A stretch of DNA of 28,899 bases from a virus. Shown in pieces: positions 1-9,331 of the stretch. The translations under genes and the position numbers were made by a program. Every line of letters begins with the position of its first letter. The stretch's first letter is position 1. The stretch spans positions 1-28,899 of the IMG/VR virus record IMGVR_UViG_3300031841_004006. The stretch is one strand, 5' to 3'. Under the pieces are notes generated by a model. That model worked only from the letters and a program-made list of their open reading frames with translations. It was not told where the DNA came from and made no database searches.

Positions 1-707
1 GGTTTGTTTTTTAAATTAGGATCACCAAAATATTTTACTGTACCATCAGGTCCAGTTACTTTATGAGTTTTACCTTTTCGTTCATTTGATTTTGTAACTA
101 CATAACCTCCTTTTCCATACATGTATCCTCCATCCATGTAACTATTTACATACTCATCAGCAGCTTCTTTAGACATATGAGATTCTGCTCTAGCTCTTAA
201 AACTTCTTTTGGTATCTTACCTCCATACGCATACATATCTCCACCATACCCCATACTAGAATTATCCATCATTCCTCCATATGCGTTTTTAGATCTTTCT
301 AACGCTTCATCTGTAGGAGCACCTTTACTACCAGGACTTCTCATTGTCTCTCCTGAACCAGCTGCTATTCTTTTTCTTTTTGCGTGTATGTTTGCCCACA
401 ATCCTCCGTTTTTATATTCTGTAGTATCACCGTGGTACGCACCAGGCATCATAGAACCATCTGGCATTTGATGCATTGGCATTTGATCTCCCATCATTCC
501 AGGAGCTTGTGGCTCATTATATCCTAAAGAATTTAATGTGTCCATTGCATCTCTAGCCATTTGTTCACGTTCCATTTCTTGCTGTTCTTTTAAAGCTTGT
601 AGCTCTCTATTCATAGCTGTTTTAGAAGCATTGTCATCTGGACGATTCCCATACTTTTTGATTATTGCTTTTGCTTGATCTGCAAACGATGTAACTCTTT
701 TAGCCAT
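1..707 (-). CDS. GG-motif phage protein, 3' end outside window (partial)
   Basis: The first 235 codons of a gene whose 3' end lies beyond position 1. The ATG at 705-707 follows the upstream gene's TAA after two bases, so the two are translationally linked. Residues 1-75 are charged and Q/E-rich. Around residues 99-132 is a basic module beginning NGGLWANIHAKRKRI and ending GSKGAPT, which I remember as a recurrent stretch in unrelated environmental phage proteins of unknown role. After it come several glycine-pair motifs: NAYGGMM, GYGGDM, YAYGGKI, YMDGGYM and YGKGGYV. The last two patterns also occur in the neighbour at 710-3415 and in the lysin at 24101-25822. No enzyme domain is visible in this part. 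Position after the muzzle gene suggests a capsid cargo or ejected protein; this is inference. The reading frame is certain, the function is not. Confidence 0.75.
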   Translation of the reverse strand, partial: MAKRVTSFADQAKAIIKKYGNRPDDNASKTAMNRELQALKEQQEMEREQMARDAMDTLNSLGYNEPQAPGMMGDQMPMHQMPDGSMMPGAYHGDTTEYKNGGLWANIHAKRKRIAAGSGETMRSPGSKGAPTDEALERSKNAYGGMMDNSSMGYGGDMYAYGGKIPKEVLRARAESHMSKEAADEYVNSYMDGGYMYGKGGYVVTKSNERKGKTHKVTGPDGTVKYFGDPNLKNK

Positions 708-709
708 AA

Positions 710-3415
710 TTACTTCTTTTTAGAATTTATGTAAGGTATTCTATCTGAGAATATGTAAGATTCGCCATCGGGTGTATCCCATCTTATTTCACCATCCTCT
801 ACTTCATTGTTTGTATCTCCTAGTGGAATTCCGCCCGTTTCATGTCTATTGCCATTGTACTCTGTTAAGTCTCCTCCTGCTTGATACATTTTATCCATTT
901 TACCACCATAGGCAAAACCAGAACTATATCGTCCACCTTCAGCTTCAATTTTTCTTGTTTTTGTAAACATGTCGCCTAACGGATTAATGAATTTTCTTTC
1001 ACCTGTAGTTAGATTTGTTCGAGTAGATCTTCCTGCATTTCTTTGAGGATTGTATACTCTTTCCATGTATCCTTGTAAATATTCTGGATCATAGTTTACA
1101 TGTGACTGTACCCCAGGTGTATTTACTGGTAAAGGTTGAGGAGCCATCATTGGCATTTGTTTTAATGGATCTCCATAGTAATCCATATCTCCACCATAAG
1201 CCATTTGAATGTTGGGTATAATACCCGTGCTTTCTGATTCTGGAATATACATTTCAGGTGCAGGAGGTGTTTTTCGAGGAGTAATCATAACTGGAGGTAA
1301 CTCTTGAGTTTGAAATCCAGGATACTTAGACATATCAACGTATTTTCTTTTTTCTTTATACGCATCAAATTCTGATTCAATCTGAGATAATTTCTCTGGA
1401 TTTATATCAGGTGATAGTTCTTTGTATTTTTTCTTGAATTCAAAATGATGATGAGGTGCAGTTCCTTTACTTCCTACTTTCTTTCTTTTTGCTGCAGATG
1501 TTTCATCTAAGTACTTTACACCAAAATCACTCATCCATTTTTTACCTTGATCAGTATTTACCCAATCTATAAATCCTTTACTATCTTCTTTAGCAGATAC
1601 GTCAAAAGCTTTACCTACATTATGCTTAGATCCTTTTTTGTATACTTTATCTTTTTTTCCTCTAAGCATTGAAGTTAATACAGCTGGATCTCCCTGATAA
1701 CCATAATCTCCAATTGAACTTAAAGCCGTAAATGCTTCTTTTCCTAAGTAAGGTTTACTTACACCTCTAAGCTTCATGCCTAATATGAAATCTCTGATTC
1801 GTCCTGGATTTTCATTCATAGGTCCACCATTTGCATATAGATTGCCTCCATATGCACCATAGTTAAATTGTGTTGTATCTGTAGGCATTGGTATATCTTT
1901 TCCTTTGTCTTTGTATAATCCATAGAAGTCATCTCCTGCACCTGCCCATCCTAAAGCAAGATTGCTTGCTAGACCCATAGCTTTGTCACCTGCTGTTTTT
2001 CTTGGATCTGAAACTACTTCCATTTTCCCTGCCATTGGATCAGCTATATACGATAAAGCGTCACCAGCTGGTCCTCCCATTTGTTCTCCTGCTTTTTTAG
2101 CTCCTTTTCCAATAGCAGCAAATCCTTGTACAGCTTGACCCCAACCAGGAATTGCTCCCATTGCACTAACTACTGCATCTTTACCTGCTTCATACTGACT
2201 CATTGTTTTTCGTTGTTCTTCAGTAAGATCAGTTCTTTGTTGTTCAGGTAGTGCACTTGACGCTATATTTGCAGCCATCGCACCATATCCTAATGCATCG
2301 CTTCCTGACATTTTATTTTCGTCTGTGTTACCATAATCGTCAGCATAATAACTCATATCAAGTTCTGGTGCTTCACCATAATTTGTGGCAAGTGTACCAG
2401 TTGGTGTTTGATAATAATTTGTAGGAATAGCAGTTAGTTCGCCACCGTATGCATTCCACTTAGATGCATTGCGTGCAAAGTTTGCTTGTTTTCTTGTAGC
2501 AGGTGAATAAGTTCCTTCTTTAGCACTAAGAACTTTAGATGCAAATTCTTGAACTCCCATTCCTGCCGCATTAGCTTTAGCTGTAAACTTACCACGATTC
2601 TCAGGCTTAATACGTATCTTTCCACCATATGCAAATGGTGATTGATCCATTAGTACTTTATCAGCCCATTGTTGTTTTGGTGCAGTCATTTCATCTACTG
2701 TTGTTGCACCTTGAACTTCTTCAGCTGCTTCAATATCATATCTTTCAGGATCTCCAGCAACTGCACCTCTTTGTTCTGCAACACCTTGTTCCCAAGGAAT
2801 AGTAATCCTACCTTCATCAAAAGCTTTCTTATATGCATCATATGCTATTTGACCGCTTTGTCTGTAATCAAACATGCCAGGTCTTCCAGGTACTGGAAAT
2901 TGCATTTCGAATGTTCTTCTACCTGTTCGATCTATATCTACTTTTTCAGGTGACCATTCAAAGCTACCATATGTTGTTGATGCATGCTGTGGACCTAATA
3001 ATTGTTGTCTTAGTGGCGTACTCAAACCTTCTTTAGCTCCTGCTAATCCTATTTGAAAATCATTAAGGTTTTTTGTTAGTGGTGCAACATTTTCACTCAT
3101 CCATTCTAAAGACGTGTAGTAATCTTCAGGATCATATCCTTCTCTTTCAGCAAAGCTTGCAAATTCTTCAGGTGTTAGTTCTGTGTCTCTTTTTCCTACC
3201 TGATAATACGGAAGCCCTGTGTTTTCAATACCTGCCTGCTCATACAATCCCAAGTTCTGTATTTCTTGCCCTCTTTTGATTATATCCATTCTTCTTTGAT
3301 ATTCATCATAATCAAAGTCTTCTGGTGCTGCTATTTGAGCAGTTCTATAATCAGTTATACTATCTGGTTGATAAGCACTTAAGGAGAGTATTCTATATTT
3401 ATCGTTCTCAGGCAT
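710..3415 (-). CDS. Cargo-type virion protein with embedded M15-like peptidase and GG motifs
   Basis: A 901-residue protein encoded just after the muzzle gene, where crAss-like phages keep large capsid cargo proteins. Residues about 540-665 look like an M15-type zinc peptidase (D-Ala-D-Ala carboxypeptidase / L-Ala-D-Glu endopeptidase group): GSKHNVGKAFDV supplies H598 and D605, and APHHHFEF supplies H655, H657 and E659. Such enzymes cut peptidoglycan cross-bridges. Around it lie at least five A-Y-G-G motifs (Ala at 262, 322, 521, 739, 835) and NGG/AGG variants. Residues 858-896 hold a compact C-terminal block: HETGGIPLG, then VEDGEI, then YIFSDRIPY. The N-terminal 250 residues are charged, with no recognised fold. 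The region at 440-500 is Ala/Gly-rich and could be amphipathic. A candidate Bacteroidota-type promoter lies directly upstream. Peptidase call fairly sure; ejected-cargo role inferred from position. Confidence 0.85.
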   Translation of the reverse strand: MPENDKYRILSLSAYQPDSITDYRTAQIAAPEDFDYDEYQRRMDIIKRGQEIQNLGLYEQAGIENTGLPYYQVGKRDTELTPEEFASFAEREGYDPEDYYTSLEWMSENVAPLTKNLNDFQIGLAGAKEGLSTPLRQQLLGPQHASTTYGSFEWSPEKVDIDRTGRRTFEMQFPVPGRPGMFDYRQSGQIAYDAYKKAFDEGRITIPWEQGVAEQRGAVAGDPERYDIEAAEEVQGATTVDEMTAPKQQWADKVLMDQSPFAYGGKIRIKPENRGKFTAKANAAGMGVQEFASKVLSAKEGTYSPATRKQANFARNASKWNAYGGELTAIPTNYYQTPTGTLATNYGEAPELDMSYYADDYGNTDENKMSGSDALGYGAMAANIASSALPEQQRTDLTEEQRKTMSQYEAGKDAVVSAMGAIPGWGQAVQGFAAIGKGAKKAGEQMGGPAGDALSYIADPMAGKMEVVSDPRKTAGDKAMGLASNLALGWAGAGDDFYGLYKDKGKDIPMPTDTTQFNYGAYGGNLYANGGPMNENPGRIRDFILGMKLRGVSKPYLGKEAFTALSSIGDYGYQGDPAVLTSMLRGKKDKVYKKGSKHNVGKAFDVSAKEDSKGFIDWVNTDQGKKWMSDFGVKYLDETSAAKRKKVGSKGTAPHHHFEFKKKYKELSPDINPEKLSQIESEFDAYKEKRKYVDMSKYPGFQTQELPPVMITPRKTPPAPEMYIPESESTGIIPNIQMAYGGDMDYYGDPLKQMPMMAPQPLPVNTPGVQSHVNYDPEYLQGYMERVYNPQRNAGRSTRTNLTTGERKFINPLGDMFTKTRKIEAEGGRYSSGFAYGGKMDKMYQAGGDLTEYNGNRHETGGIPLGDTNNEVEDGEIRWDTPDGESYIFSDRIPYINSKKK

Positions 3416-3428
3416 GGCTATAATTTTA

Positions 3429-3460
3429 TAAAAATAATTGATAATCTAACATCGTTCAAA
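3429..3460 (-). promoter_or_regulatory. Candidate Bacteroidota-type promoter for cargo genes
   Basis: In the 59-base gap between the muzzle stop and the cargo start, the minus strand reads ATTTGAAC (TTTG at 3460-3457), a 20-base spacer, then TATTTTTA (3436-3429) followed by TAAAA. The Bacteroidota consensus is TTTG at -33 and TAnnTTTG at -7, so this matches all four -33 bases and all but the last base of the -7 box. A very similar element precedes the scaffold gene. The implied 5' leader would be only about 10-15 bases, normal for this phylum. A/T-rich gaps give chance matches, so confidence is low. Confidence 0.35.
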
Positions 3461-3474
3461 TAATTTATCTAACG

Positions 3475-6400
3475 TTACATATTAGCTGGTCTAAAACTTA
3501 CTTCAATATCGTGTAATACGAGTCTTCTATTATTCGCATTATTCTCAAACTCAAGCTCTAAGAATATGTACGAATCTCTCATTCTTGGCTTTGGAGATGC
3601 AGCTGGGTCTGTTGCATCTCTAGGTATAGTTGATCTGTACTTACGCATTCTTCGTATTACATTTGTTCCAAGCGTAAGTGGTATTATTCCAGTATCTTGA
3701 TAGTCATTGTAGAATCGCATTTGTTTTAATGCTTCATTTGGTGCATCAATGTCATCTATTGATATCTCTGCATTGTACTCTATGTTATCGAATACTTTGA
3801 TAATGTCAGCTCCAGGTGCAAGTATTAAAGTTATTTTCGAGTTGTAATAGTCATTATAGAACTTTCCATAATCATCTACATCGTGTTCAAATACTTCACC
3901 GTCGTTTGTGAATGAGTTTACAGATAATAATCTCCTGCCCGTGTGCAGGTAGATATTTGGTTTGTAATCATGAAAGGATTCAAATGCATTCATCATTTCA
4001 TTGTACGATAGAGTAAATCCATTTAGGAATGTATTGTTTCCAAATTTATCTACAATAGGTTGGAGATTAGGATCAGTTGATGGAACTAATGGAGGATCTG
4101 GAGCAGTAAATGCTGTAGTTACTCTGTAGTATATTCCACCAAAAAATATGATATCTCCTACTTCATATGTTTTATTGGCTATGGTTGAATCATAGATCTT
4201 ATAGTTCAGGAATGTCATTAGCACTCTATTGTGCCTTCTATCGTACATTCCATGTACGCCTAGATTCTTAAGTGTAACATCATTCTCTTCAAGACTCCCG
4301 TCTATTTTACCAAAGAATGCAGATAGTCCTTTTATGTCACTTATTGGTTGCATTCCTTCAGAAAGTCTGAACATTTTCTTTAATCTATCATCGTAGTGGT
4401 AAATACTTCCGCCAGACGTAACTACTGAATGTTGATGTATACTTCCAGTCTCCGTAGTCATGTAGCTGTAATCACTTATTACTTCACCTGTACCCAATAC
4501 GATTTCTACTCCTGATTCGGATACCTGAGTTACACGATCGTTTATTGCTGCAACACCTACAGCTGAATCCTGGTAGAAGAAAACATTACTTCTTAGGTTG
4601 ACTATTTTATTGATTTGACCATGAATTCCTTCTACAGGTAGTTCATTTAACGGCAAGAATATTTTCCAGTTATCTATTAGCTCACCATCTACTTTTGCGT
4701 TAGATACCTTAATAGTAAATCTTTGTTCTTCTGAAAGATTGACTAATGCGTCTTTTGCAAAGAATTGAGTCTTTACGTTATTTTCTTGATTGTAAGCATA
4801 GAGTATCTTATAATCTTCAAATTGATATGCTCCCATATCAGGCGTAACATTATCTCTATCTGTAGAAAAATGCTTCCCAAATCGTAATTCAGTATTGATG
4901 CTACTTTCACACGGATACATAAGACCAACTGCAAGTTTTGAATTAGCAGGACCATCATATGGATTTACTTGACTCCAGTATTGAGTTATGTATTCTTCAT
5001 CGTAATAGGTTACGAACATGTCTCCACCAAATACTTTGAAGGTAAAATTAGAACCAAGGCTTGATACTTCAGCTGTTGCTTGGAAATGACCTGTAGATAT
5101 GTATACAGATTTACTTCTATCTATGTACGCATCCCCACCATATTGCTTTAGTAGAAATCTGTTATAAGATGCTTCTTTAAACTTTAGAAAGTTATCACTT
5201 CTTCCTGCAGTAGTACCACCTGTTAGATTAAGAAATTCTTGTTTTCCGTCAATTGGAAGACTTGCTCCAGCTGTATCATAGAACATTCCTGATACAGAAC
5301 CTGTTGGATATTGTGCAGCATCCCACCAATTATCAGGAATAAGACCTGTACTACTACCATCAGTATTTAATACTAATAATTGTTTAGTGTTACCCATCCC
5401 CAAAGGAACATTAGTTCCAGAACCAGATTTTCTTGAATATGATGCATTGATCAGAAAGTTCTGACCATTTACTCTACCTCCAGCATTATCAAATGCGGGA
5501 TTAGTTGTTCCAATTGATTGAGCTGCAGTCATTTGTATTTCTGCGTCAATTAAGAATTTTTGATAACCGTCTGGATTATTTGTTGGATATACAGCACTAT
5601 TTATTAATGTAGCTGGGGCATATTCTCTCATCTTATACCATGCTCCCATACTTTTATTACCAAAATCATCATAGAATACTTCTGCGTATCCATTATAATA
5701 ACCCGTAGTTTGTATGTAATCTCTTCTTCTAAATTTATAGTTTGAAGCTAATCTAAATGGACCAAGTGGAGAACAGAATGTAGCAAGTGATCTACTATGA
5801 CTGTCATCGCTTAAAGGTGTTCCTGCTGAATGCCAATCTGTAAATCCAGGTCTATCCATTAATGTAATACAAGGTTCACCACTACCGTCTATATCAATAT
5901 TGGTTGATTTAACATCTTGACTGTATTGTGCATTAAATACACTTGTTAATGAATTACCATTGTCTTCATGATTAAAATGCATTACCAATCCAGTACCCAA
6001 TCTTGTTTTATCTTCCTCTTCTCTTTGAACTCGTACAATAGAGAACCCAGATATCTTATCAGCAATGCTTGATATGTCTACTGAAAACTCTATCCCTAAT
6101 GAAAATAGATTAGATACTCCCGAATTAAAGTTTATAAGCTTATAAGTATTTGTTATCCCTGATGTAGCATCATCTGTAGTATCAAATATTTCAGGGAACT
6201 TAATATCACCTATCCATTTTACAAAGCTTGGATTACCTTTGAGATCATAGAACGTAATTCCAAATCTATATACTTCACCACGAGCGTATCCTCTTAAGAC
6301 TCCATTTATTTTTGCAGAAGCCATGTTTTTAATTTCTCCCCCTCTTGGATACTCTACATTACTTCCATCTAAGTTTTTATCTCCTAATAATAATGGAGAA

Positions 6401-8103
6401 TCTGATGCTAGATATCTATCTACTTTAGTAAATGGTCTGTATACAGGTGTAGGATTAGCATATAGGTCATTGCCTGAATAACCTTGGGTAACAAATTTGT
6501 AGCTTACATTTGGACCTGAACCACCAAGATAACTTTGACCTGGAGCATATTTATATTGATCTGCAGTTGCCCAATCAGCATTTACATCTGGGTCTTGTTG
6601 ATTGTAAGGATTTATTGCATCATGTTCTTCTGGAATTGTATCCCAGTTTCCAGTATTGTATGAATTAGATGTACCATCGCTATTATAAATATCAAATGAT
6701 GTACCTCCTGCAACTTTACTTCGATAAGCCCTTGCATCAAAATCAATATCAAATATGGGTTCTTTGATATTTGCCGCAACTAATCTATCATCTTTGGATG
6801 TTAATGTTTTGGCTACTAATGGATTGGTTAATGCGTTGTATTCTACTGTTGTTATTGGAAGATCGTCTTCTGATCCATCATGTATTACAGTAAGTGTTCC
6901 ATTACTTGGTACAAATTCTTCTTTGAACTTATATACTACTGGATTGTCTCTTGTGCTCCATAGTATGTAGTAATGCTCAATTACATCGTAGTCAGTATCA
7001 ATTCCTTCGATCGTATATGTAACTGGTCCACCAGATGCATTGTTTATACTATCTGCTCCTATAAATGCTGTACCACCACCTGCTCCGTGATGAGTTGTCG
7101 AAGGTGAATCATTTTTCGTAAGCGTAACTAATGTTGATGCAGGTGAGAATATTGTAGTATTTCCTTGGGTTTGATTGATAAGTCTGTATGCATATTGTAC
7201 AGTAGAACCTGCAGGAATAGATCCTGTTCCAACACCCAATGATTGTATTACAGGTTTTGATAAACTTACATCTGATACTATGTCCAGGTTTCCAGGAGGT
7301 AGTATCCATAAGTTATCATCGAATATATTTATCGATCTAAGCGGATTGTAATTATCAGTGAAATATACACGTCCTATCTTATCTGTTTCATACCGTGTAA
7401 TTGGTTCTTCTATACGATGATGAGTGGATAATCTTAGCTGATTGTTATAGATGAGGTGTGTAGATGGTACAAGTAATCCACCTACTACGCCTTCAACTGC
7501 ATTTGAATACTCATTGTATTTAAGCTTCCATATCTGATCTCCCGTACTTGATGTAGGATTTTCTGCAGTTTCAGATGTTGTAAATACAACTATCCATTGA
7601 TCCAGATATCCCATTCCACATATCTTAAGATTGCTTTGAGCTTCAGCTACAGTTGTCAATGTACAGTCTGTACCTACTACAGTTACAGTGAGTGGTGAAT
7701 TTAATCCGATGAAGTATACAAAGTTATCATCTTCTATCAGCTTAAGTGTATTTGCTGTAATCAATGCTTGTATAGTAGCATTAGCATTCAGGAATGCAAA
7801 TAGGTCTGCATTTGTTAGAATATTATCTGAAGCTGTATACGATATTGGTGTTCCAAGAACATCTATTGTTTCACTACCAGCTACTGCATCTACATCAGTT
7901 CGTCTTAGCTTATACGATCTGGATGTACTAGGAATCTTAAATGTCAGTTTGTTACCTCTTTCATTTTCAAGAGCTCCTGTAGAAGAACCGTCTTCAGTAA
8001 CTACTTTAAAGTTATGTGCTTCAAAGTAAGAAGTTTGTTTGTATTTCAGTTTAGACGTGTCCTGATCAATACCACCTATATATGTTTGTTTTGCTTTAGG
8101 CAT
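3475..8103 (-). CDS. crAss-like muzzle / tail stabilisation protein
   Basis: At 1542 residues this is the largest gene in the window. It matches the crAss-like stabilisation protein that forms the 'muzzle' closing the short tail (crAss001 gp44 type). Diagnostic features are the N-terminal GGIDQDTSKLKY followed by STGALENERGNKL, and a region near residues 230-275 with RIGRVYFTDNYNPLR-like sequence (here KIGRVYFTDNYNPLRSINIF), typical of this family. The rest is beta-rich with many Asn, Asp, Gly and Tyr. Around residues 1310-1345 is a small insert, YEVGDIIFFGGIYYRV, resembling a CBM5/12 carbohydrate-binding domain, which recurs in the spike at 13195-14637. Its start overlaps the preceding ring-protein stop as TAATG, so the two are co-translated. 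It should sit at the distal end of the tail and gate DNA release. Family assignment is confident from memory of the conserved motifs. Confidence 0.88.
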   Translation of the reverse strand: MPKAKQTYIGGIDQDTSKLKYKQTSYFEAHNFKVVTEDGSSTGALENERGNKLTFKIPSTSRSYKLRRTDVDAVAGSETIDVLGTPISYTASDNILTNADLFAFLNANATIQALITANTLKLIEDDNFVYFIGLNSPLTVTVVGTDCTLTTVAEAQSNLKICGMGYLDQWIVVFTTSETAENPTSSTGDQIWKLKYNEYSNAVEGVVGGLLVPSTHLIYNNQLRLSTHHRIEEPITRYETDKIGRVYFTDNYNPLRSINIFDDNLWILPPGNLDIVSDVSLSKPVIQSLGVGTGSIPAGSTVQYAYRLINQTQGNTTIFSPASTLVTLTKNDSPSTTHHGAGGGTAFIGADSINNASGGPVTYTIEGIDTDYDVIEHYYILWSTRDNPVVYKFKEEFVPSNGTLTVIHDGSEDDLPITTVEYNALTNPLVAKTLTSKDDRLVAANIKEPIFDIDFDARAYRSKVAGGTSFDIYNSDGTSNSYNTGNWDTIPEEHDAINPYNQQDPDVNADWATADQYKYAPGQSYLGGSGPNVSYKFVTQGYSGNDLYANPTPVYRPFTKVDRYLASDSPLLLGDKNLDGSNVEYPRGGEIKNMASAKINGVLRGYARGEVYRFGITFYDLKGNPSFVKWIGDIKFPEIFDTTDDATSGITNTYKLINFNSGVSNLFSLGIEFSVDISSIADKISGFSIVRVQREEEDKTRLGTGLVMHFNHEDNGNSLTSVFNAQYSQDVKSTNIDIDGSGEPCITLMDRPGFTDWHSAGTPLSDDSHSRSLATFCSPLGPFRLASNYKFRRRDYIQTTGYYNGYAEVFYDDFGNKSMGAWYKMREYAPATLINSAVYPTNNPDGYQKFLIDAEIQMTAAQSIGTTNPAFDNAGGRVNGQNFLINASYSRKSGSGTNVPLGMGNTKQLLVLNTDGSSTGLIPDNWWDAAQYPTGSVSGMFYDTAGASLPIDGKQEFLNLTGGTTAGRSDNFLKFKEASYNRFLLKQYGGDAYIDRSKSVYISTGHFQATAEVSSLGSNFTFKVFGGDMFVTYYDEEYITQYWSQVNPYDGPANSKLAVGLMYPCESSINTELRFGKHFSTDRDNVTPDMGAYQFEDYKILYAYNQENNVKTQFFAKDALVNLSEEQRFTIKVSNAKVDGELIDNWKIFLPLNELPVEGIHGQINKIVNLRSNVFFYQDSAVGVAAINDRVTQVSESGVEIVLGTGEVISDYSYMTTETGSIHQHSVVTSGGSIYHYDDRLKKMFRLSEGMQPISDIKGLSAFFGKIDGSLEENDVTLKNLGVHGMYDRRHNRVLMTFLNYKIYDSTIANKTYEVGDIIFFGGIYYRVTTAFTAPDPPLVPSTDPNLQPIVDKFGNNTFLNGFTLSYNEMMNAFESFHDYKPNIYLHTGRRLLSVNSFTNDGEVFEHDVDDYGKFYNDYYNSKITLILAPGADIIKVFDNIEYNAEISIDDIDAPNEALKQMRFYNDYQDTGIIPLTLGTNVIRRMRKYRSTIPRDATDPAASPKPRMRDSYIFLELEFENNANNRRLVLHDIEVSFRPANM

Positions 8104-9011
8104 TATCTTGCATTATATATTCTACGTTCTTCACCTTCATTAAGGCTTCTAAATCCACTTCTATGTTCTTCAATGTTTGGTATAGTTCTAAGCCATTGGT
8201 TCTTTAATGCTTCCATTTGATCAATGGATGGAATTCTAGCTTTGATATTTGCAGATGCACAATAGAACAACCATTCCTGTTCTAGCTTATCAGCTATTGC
8301 TCCAGGCAATCTTCCTTGTATTGAAAGCTTTAAGGATATTCTATGTGCAAGATAATTCTTGCATGCTTCCTGATATCTTGTATCTGCAGGTATAAGCGGT
8401 AAGCCGTTTTCTGCAGTAGGTACTGCCCAGTATGCCATTTCTACCTGACCTTCTTTAAATGATGTGAAGATCTTACCTCCATTTACTGTGTAGCTCAATT
8501 CCTTGTTATAATCTATTGTTTGCACTGATGGTTGATTCGCACCAAATGCTGTATTAGATGTAGGATTAGGATTGAAGTTGAAAAACGGATTACAATGTTT
8601 ATTGTCATCTATTTTTGTTGATGGAGAAGCATCAATTACTTTATCTACACATCCACTACTAGTTGTGCAGTTGACCGTGTCTGGAGAATTCGAGATGTAC
8701 AATCCCGCATGAAAATTATCTGTATTATGCAGCATTGGTATCTTAGAACAGAACTCTCTTGTTTGTACAATTACATGTAGGTCACAAGGAAGATCTCCTC
8801 TGTGATTTTTTATTACAATAGGATCAGGATTACCAAGTGCAGTAGAACCATCTGTTACTTTTGGCATATATGCTCGTGGAGCTCCTATGAGATCTAATGC
8901 ATCTGCAACCCATTCGATTGCATCATTCCAATCAAAATCTTCTTCAAATCCATAATCCCTGTATACTCTTTCTATAATCCCTTCTATGGGTACATATCTA
9001 CCATTTAACAT
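8103..9011 (-). CDS. crAss-like neck/tail ring protein (302 aa)
   Basis: One of the most conserved structural proteins of crAss-like phages, related to P22 gp4/T7 gp11-like tail tubular or ring proteins that stack between portal and muzzle. Visible hallmarks are RDYGFEEDFDWNDAIEWV near the N-terminus, IVIKNHRGDLPCDL at about 65-80, IFTSFKEGQVEMAYWAVPT at about 180-200, and a helical C-terminus with DQMEALKNQWLRTIPN at about 265-280. The middle (about 105-165) is a Cys/Asn-rich insertion that looks variable. It is followed directly by the muzzle gene (TAATG overlap), fitting a ring that contacts the muzzle. I am sure it belongs to the crAss-like ring/tubular set, but not which of rings R1-R4 it corresponds to. 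Confidence 0.85.
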   Translation of the reverse strand: MLNGRYVPIEGIIERVYRDYGFEEDFDWNDAIEWVADALDLIGAPRAYMPKVTDGSTALGNPDPIVIKNHRGDLPCDLHVIVQTREFCSKIPMLHNTDNFHAGLYISNSPDTVNCTTSSGCVDKVIDASPSTKIDDNKHCNPFFNFNPNPTSNTAFGANQPSVQTIDYNKELSYTVNGGKIFTSFKEGQVEMAYWAVPTAENGLPLIPADTRYQEACKNYLAHRISLKLSIQGRLPGAIADKLEQEWLFYCASANIKARIPSIDQMEALKNQWLRTIPNIEEHRSGFRSLNEGEERRIYNAR

Positions 9012-9021
9012 AACTTACGTT

Positions 9022-9324
9022 TTAATACATTGAATCACCTCCGCCAAGGTTATTAAATATTCCTTTTAAACTATCAATTGGTCCTTTCTCTTCTTTCTCT
9101 TCTTTTTCATCGTCAGCTAATGGATTTTCTGTAGATATCCATTCTTCTTGTTCGCTGAAGTATTCACCATCTTCTTTAGAACCGTATTTGGTTTTACATA
9201 TAATAAAGCCATTCGACACTTCTCTTACTTCTATCGAAGTACAGACACCGTCTTTTTCAGTTTTTACGGACCAAGACTTTTTTTTGTCTTTGTTTCCTTT
9301 CATCATACCATGCATAATTATCAT
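9022..9324 (-). CDS. Small conserved crAss-like virion-region protein
   Basis: About 100 residues if translation begins at the ATG at 9322-9324, seven bases after the upstream stop. An upstream TTG at 9339 is also in frame but would give a poly-Asn leader and overlap the preceding gene, so I prefer the ATG. The start is Met-rich (MIIMHGMMKG); Met codons at residues 4 and 7 are other possible starts. The core TSIEVREVSNGFIICKTKY followed by EEWISTENPL resembles a small protein I recall between ring genes of crAss-like phages. The C-terminus is highly acidic (KEEKEEKG) and ends in NNLGGGDSMY. It may be a chaperone or minor tail component. Function unknown; the gene call is supported by tight packing in the neck operon. 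Confidence 0.7.
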   Translation of the reverse strand: MIIMHGMMKGNKDKKKSWSVKTEKDGVCTSIEVREVSNGFIICKTKYGSKEDGEYFSEQEEWISTENPLADDEKEEKEEKGPIDSLKGIFNNLGGGDSMY

Positions 9325-9331
9325 ATTATTA

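Noticed and set aside
2669-3279. Several plus-strand open frames of 60-94 codons opposite the cargo protein.
   Set aside because: They lie fully antisense to a well-supported gene, have hydrophobic/Cys-rich random-like translations, and no other gene in the window is on the plus strand.
3444-3473. Direct repeat ATCTAAC twice (3444-3450, 3467-3473) before the cargo gene, read as an operator.
   Set aside because: Only seven bases in very A/T-rich DNA, not palindromic, and one copy lies inside the promoter spacer; not enough to claim a binding site.
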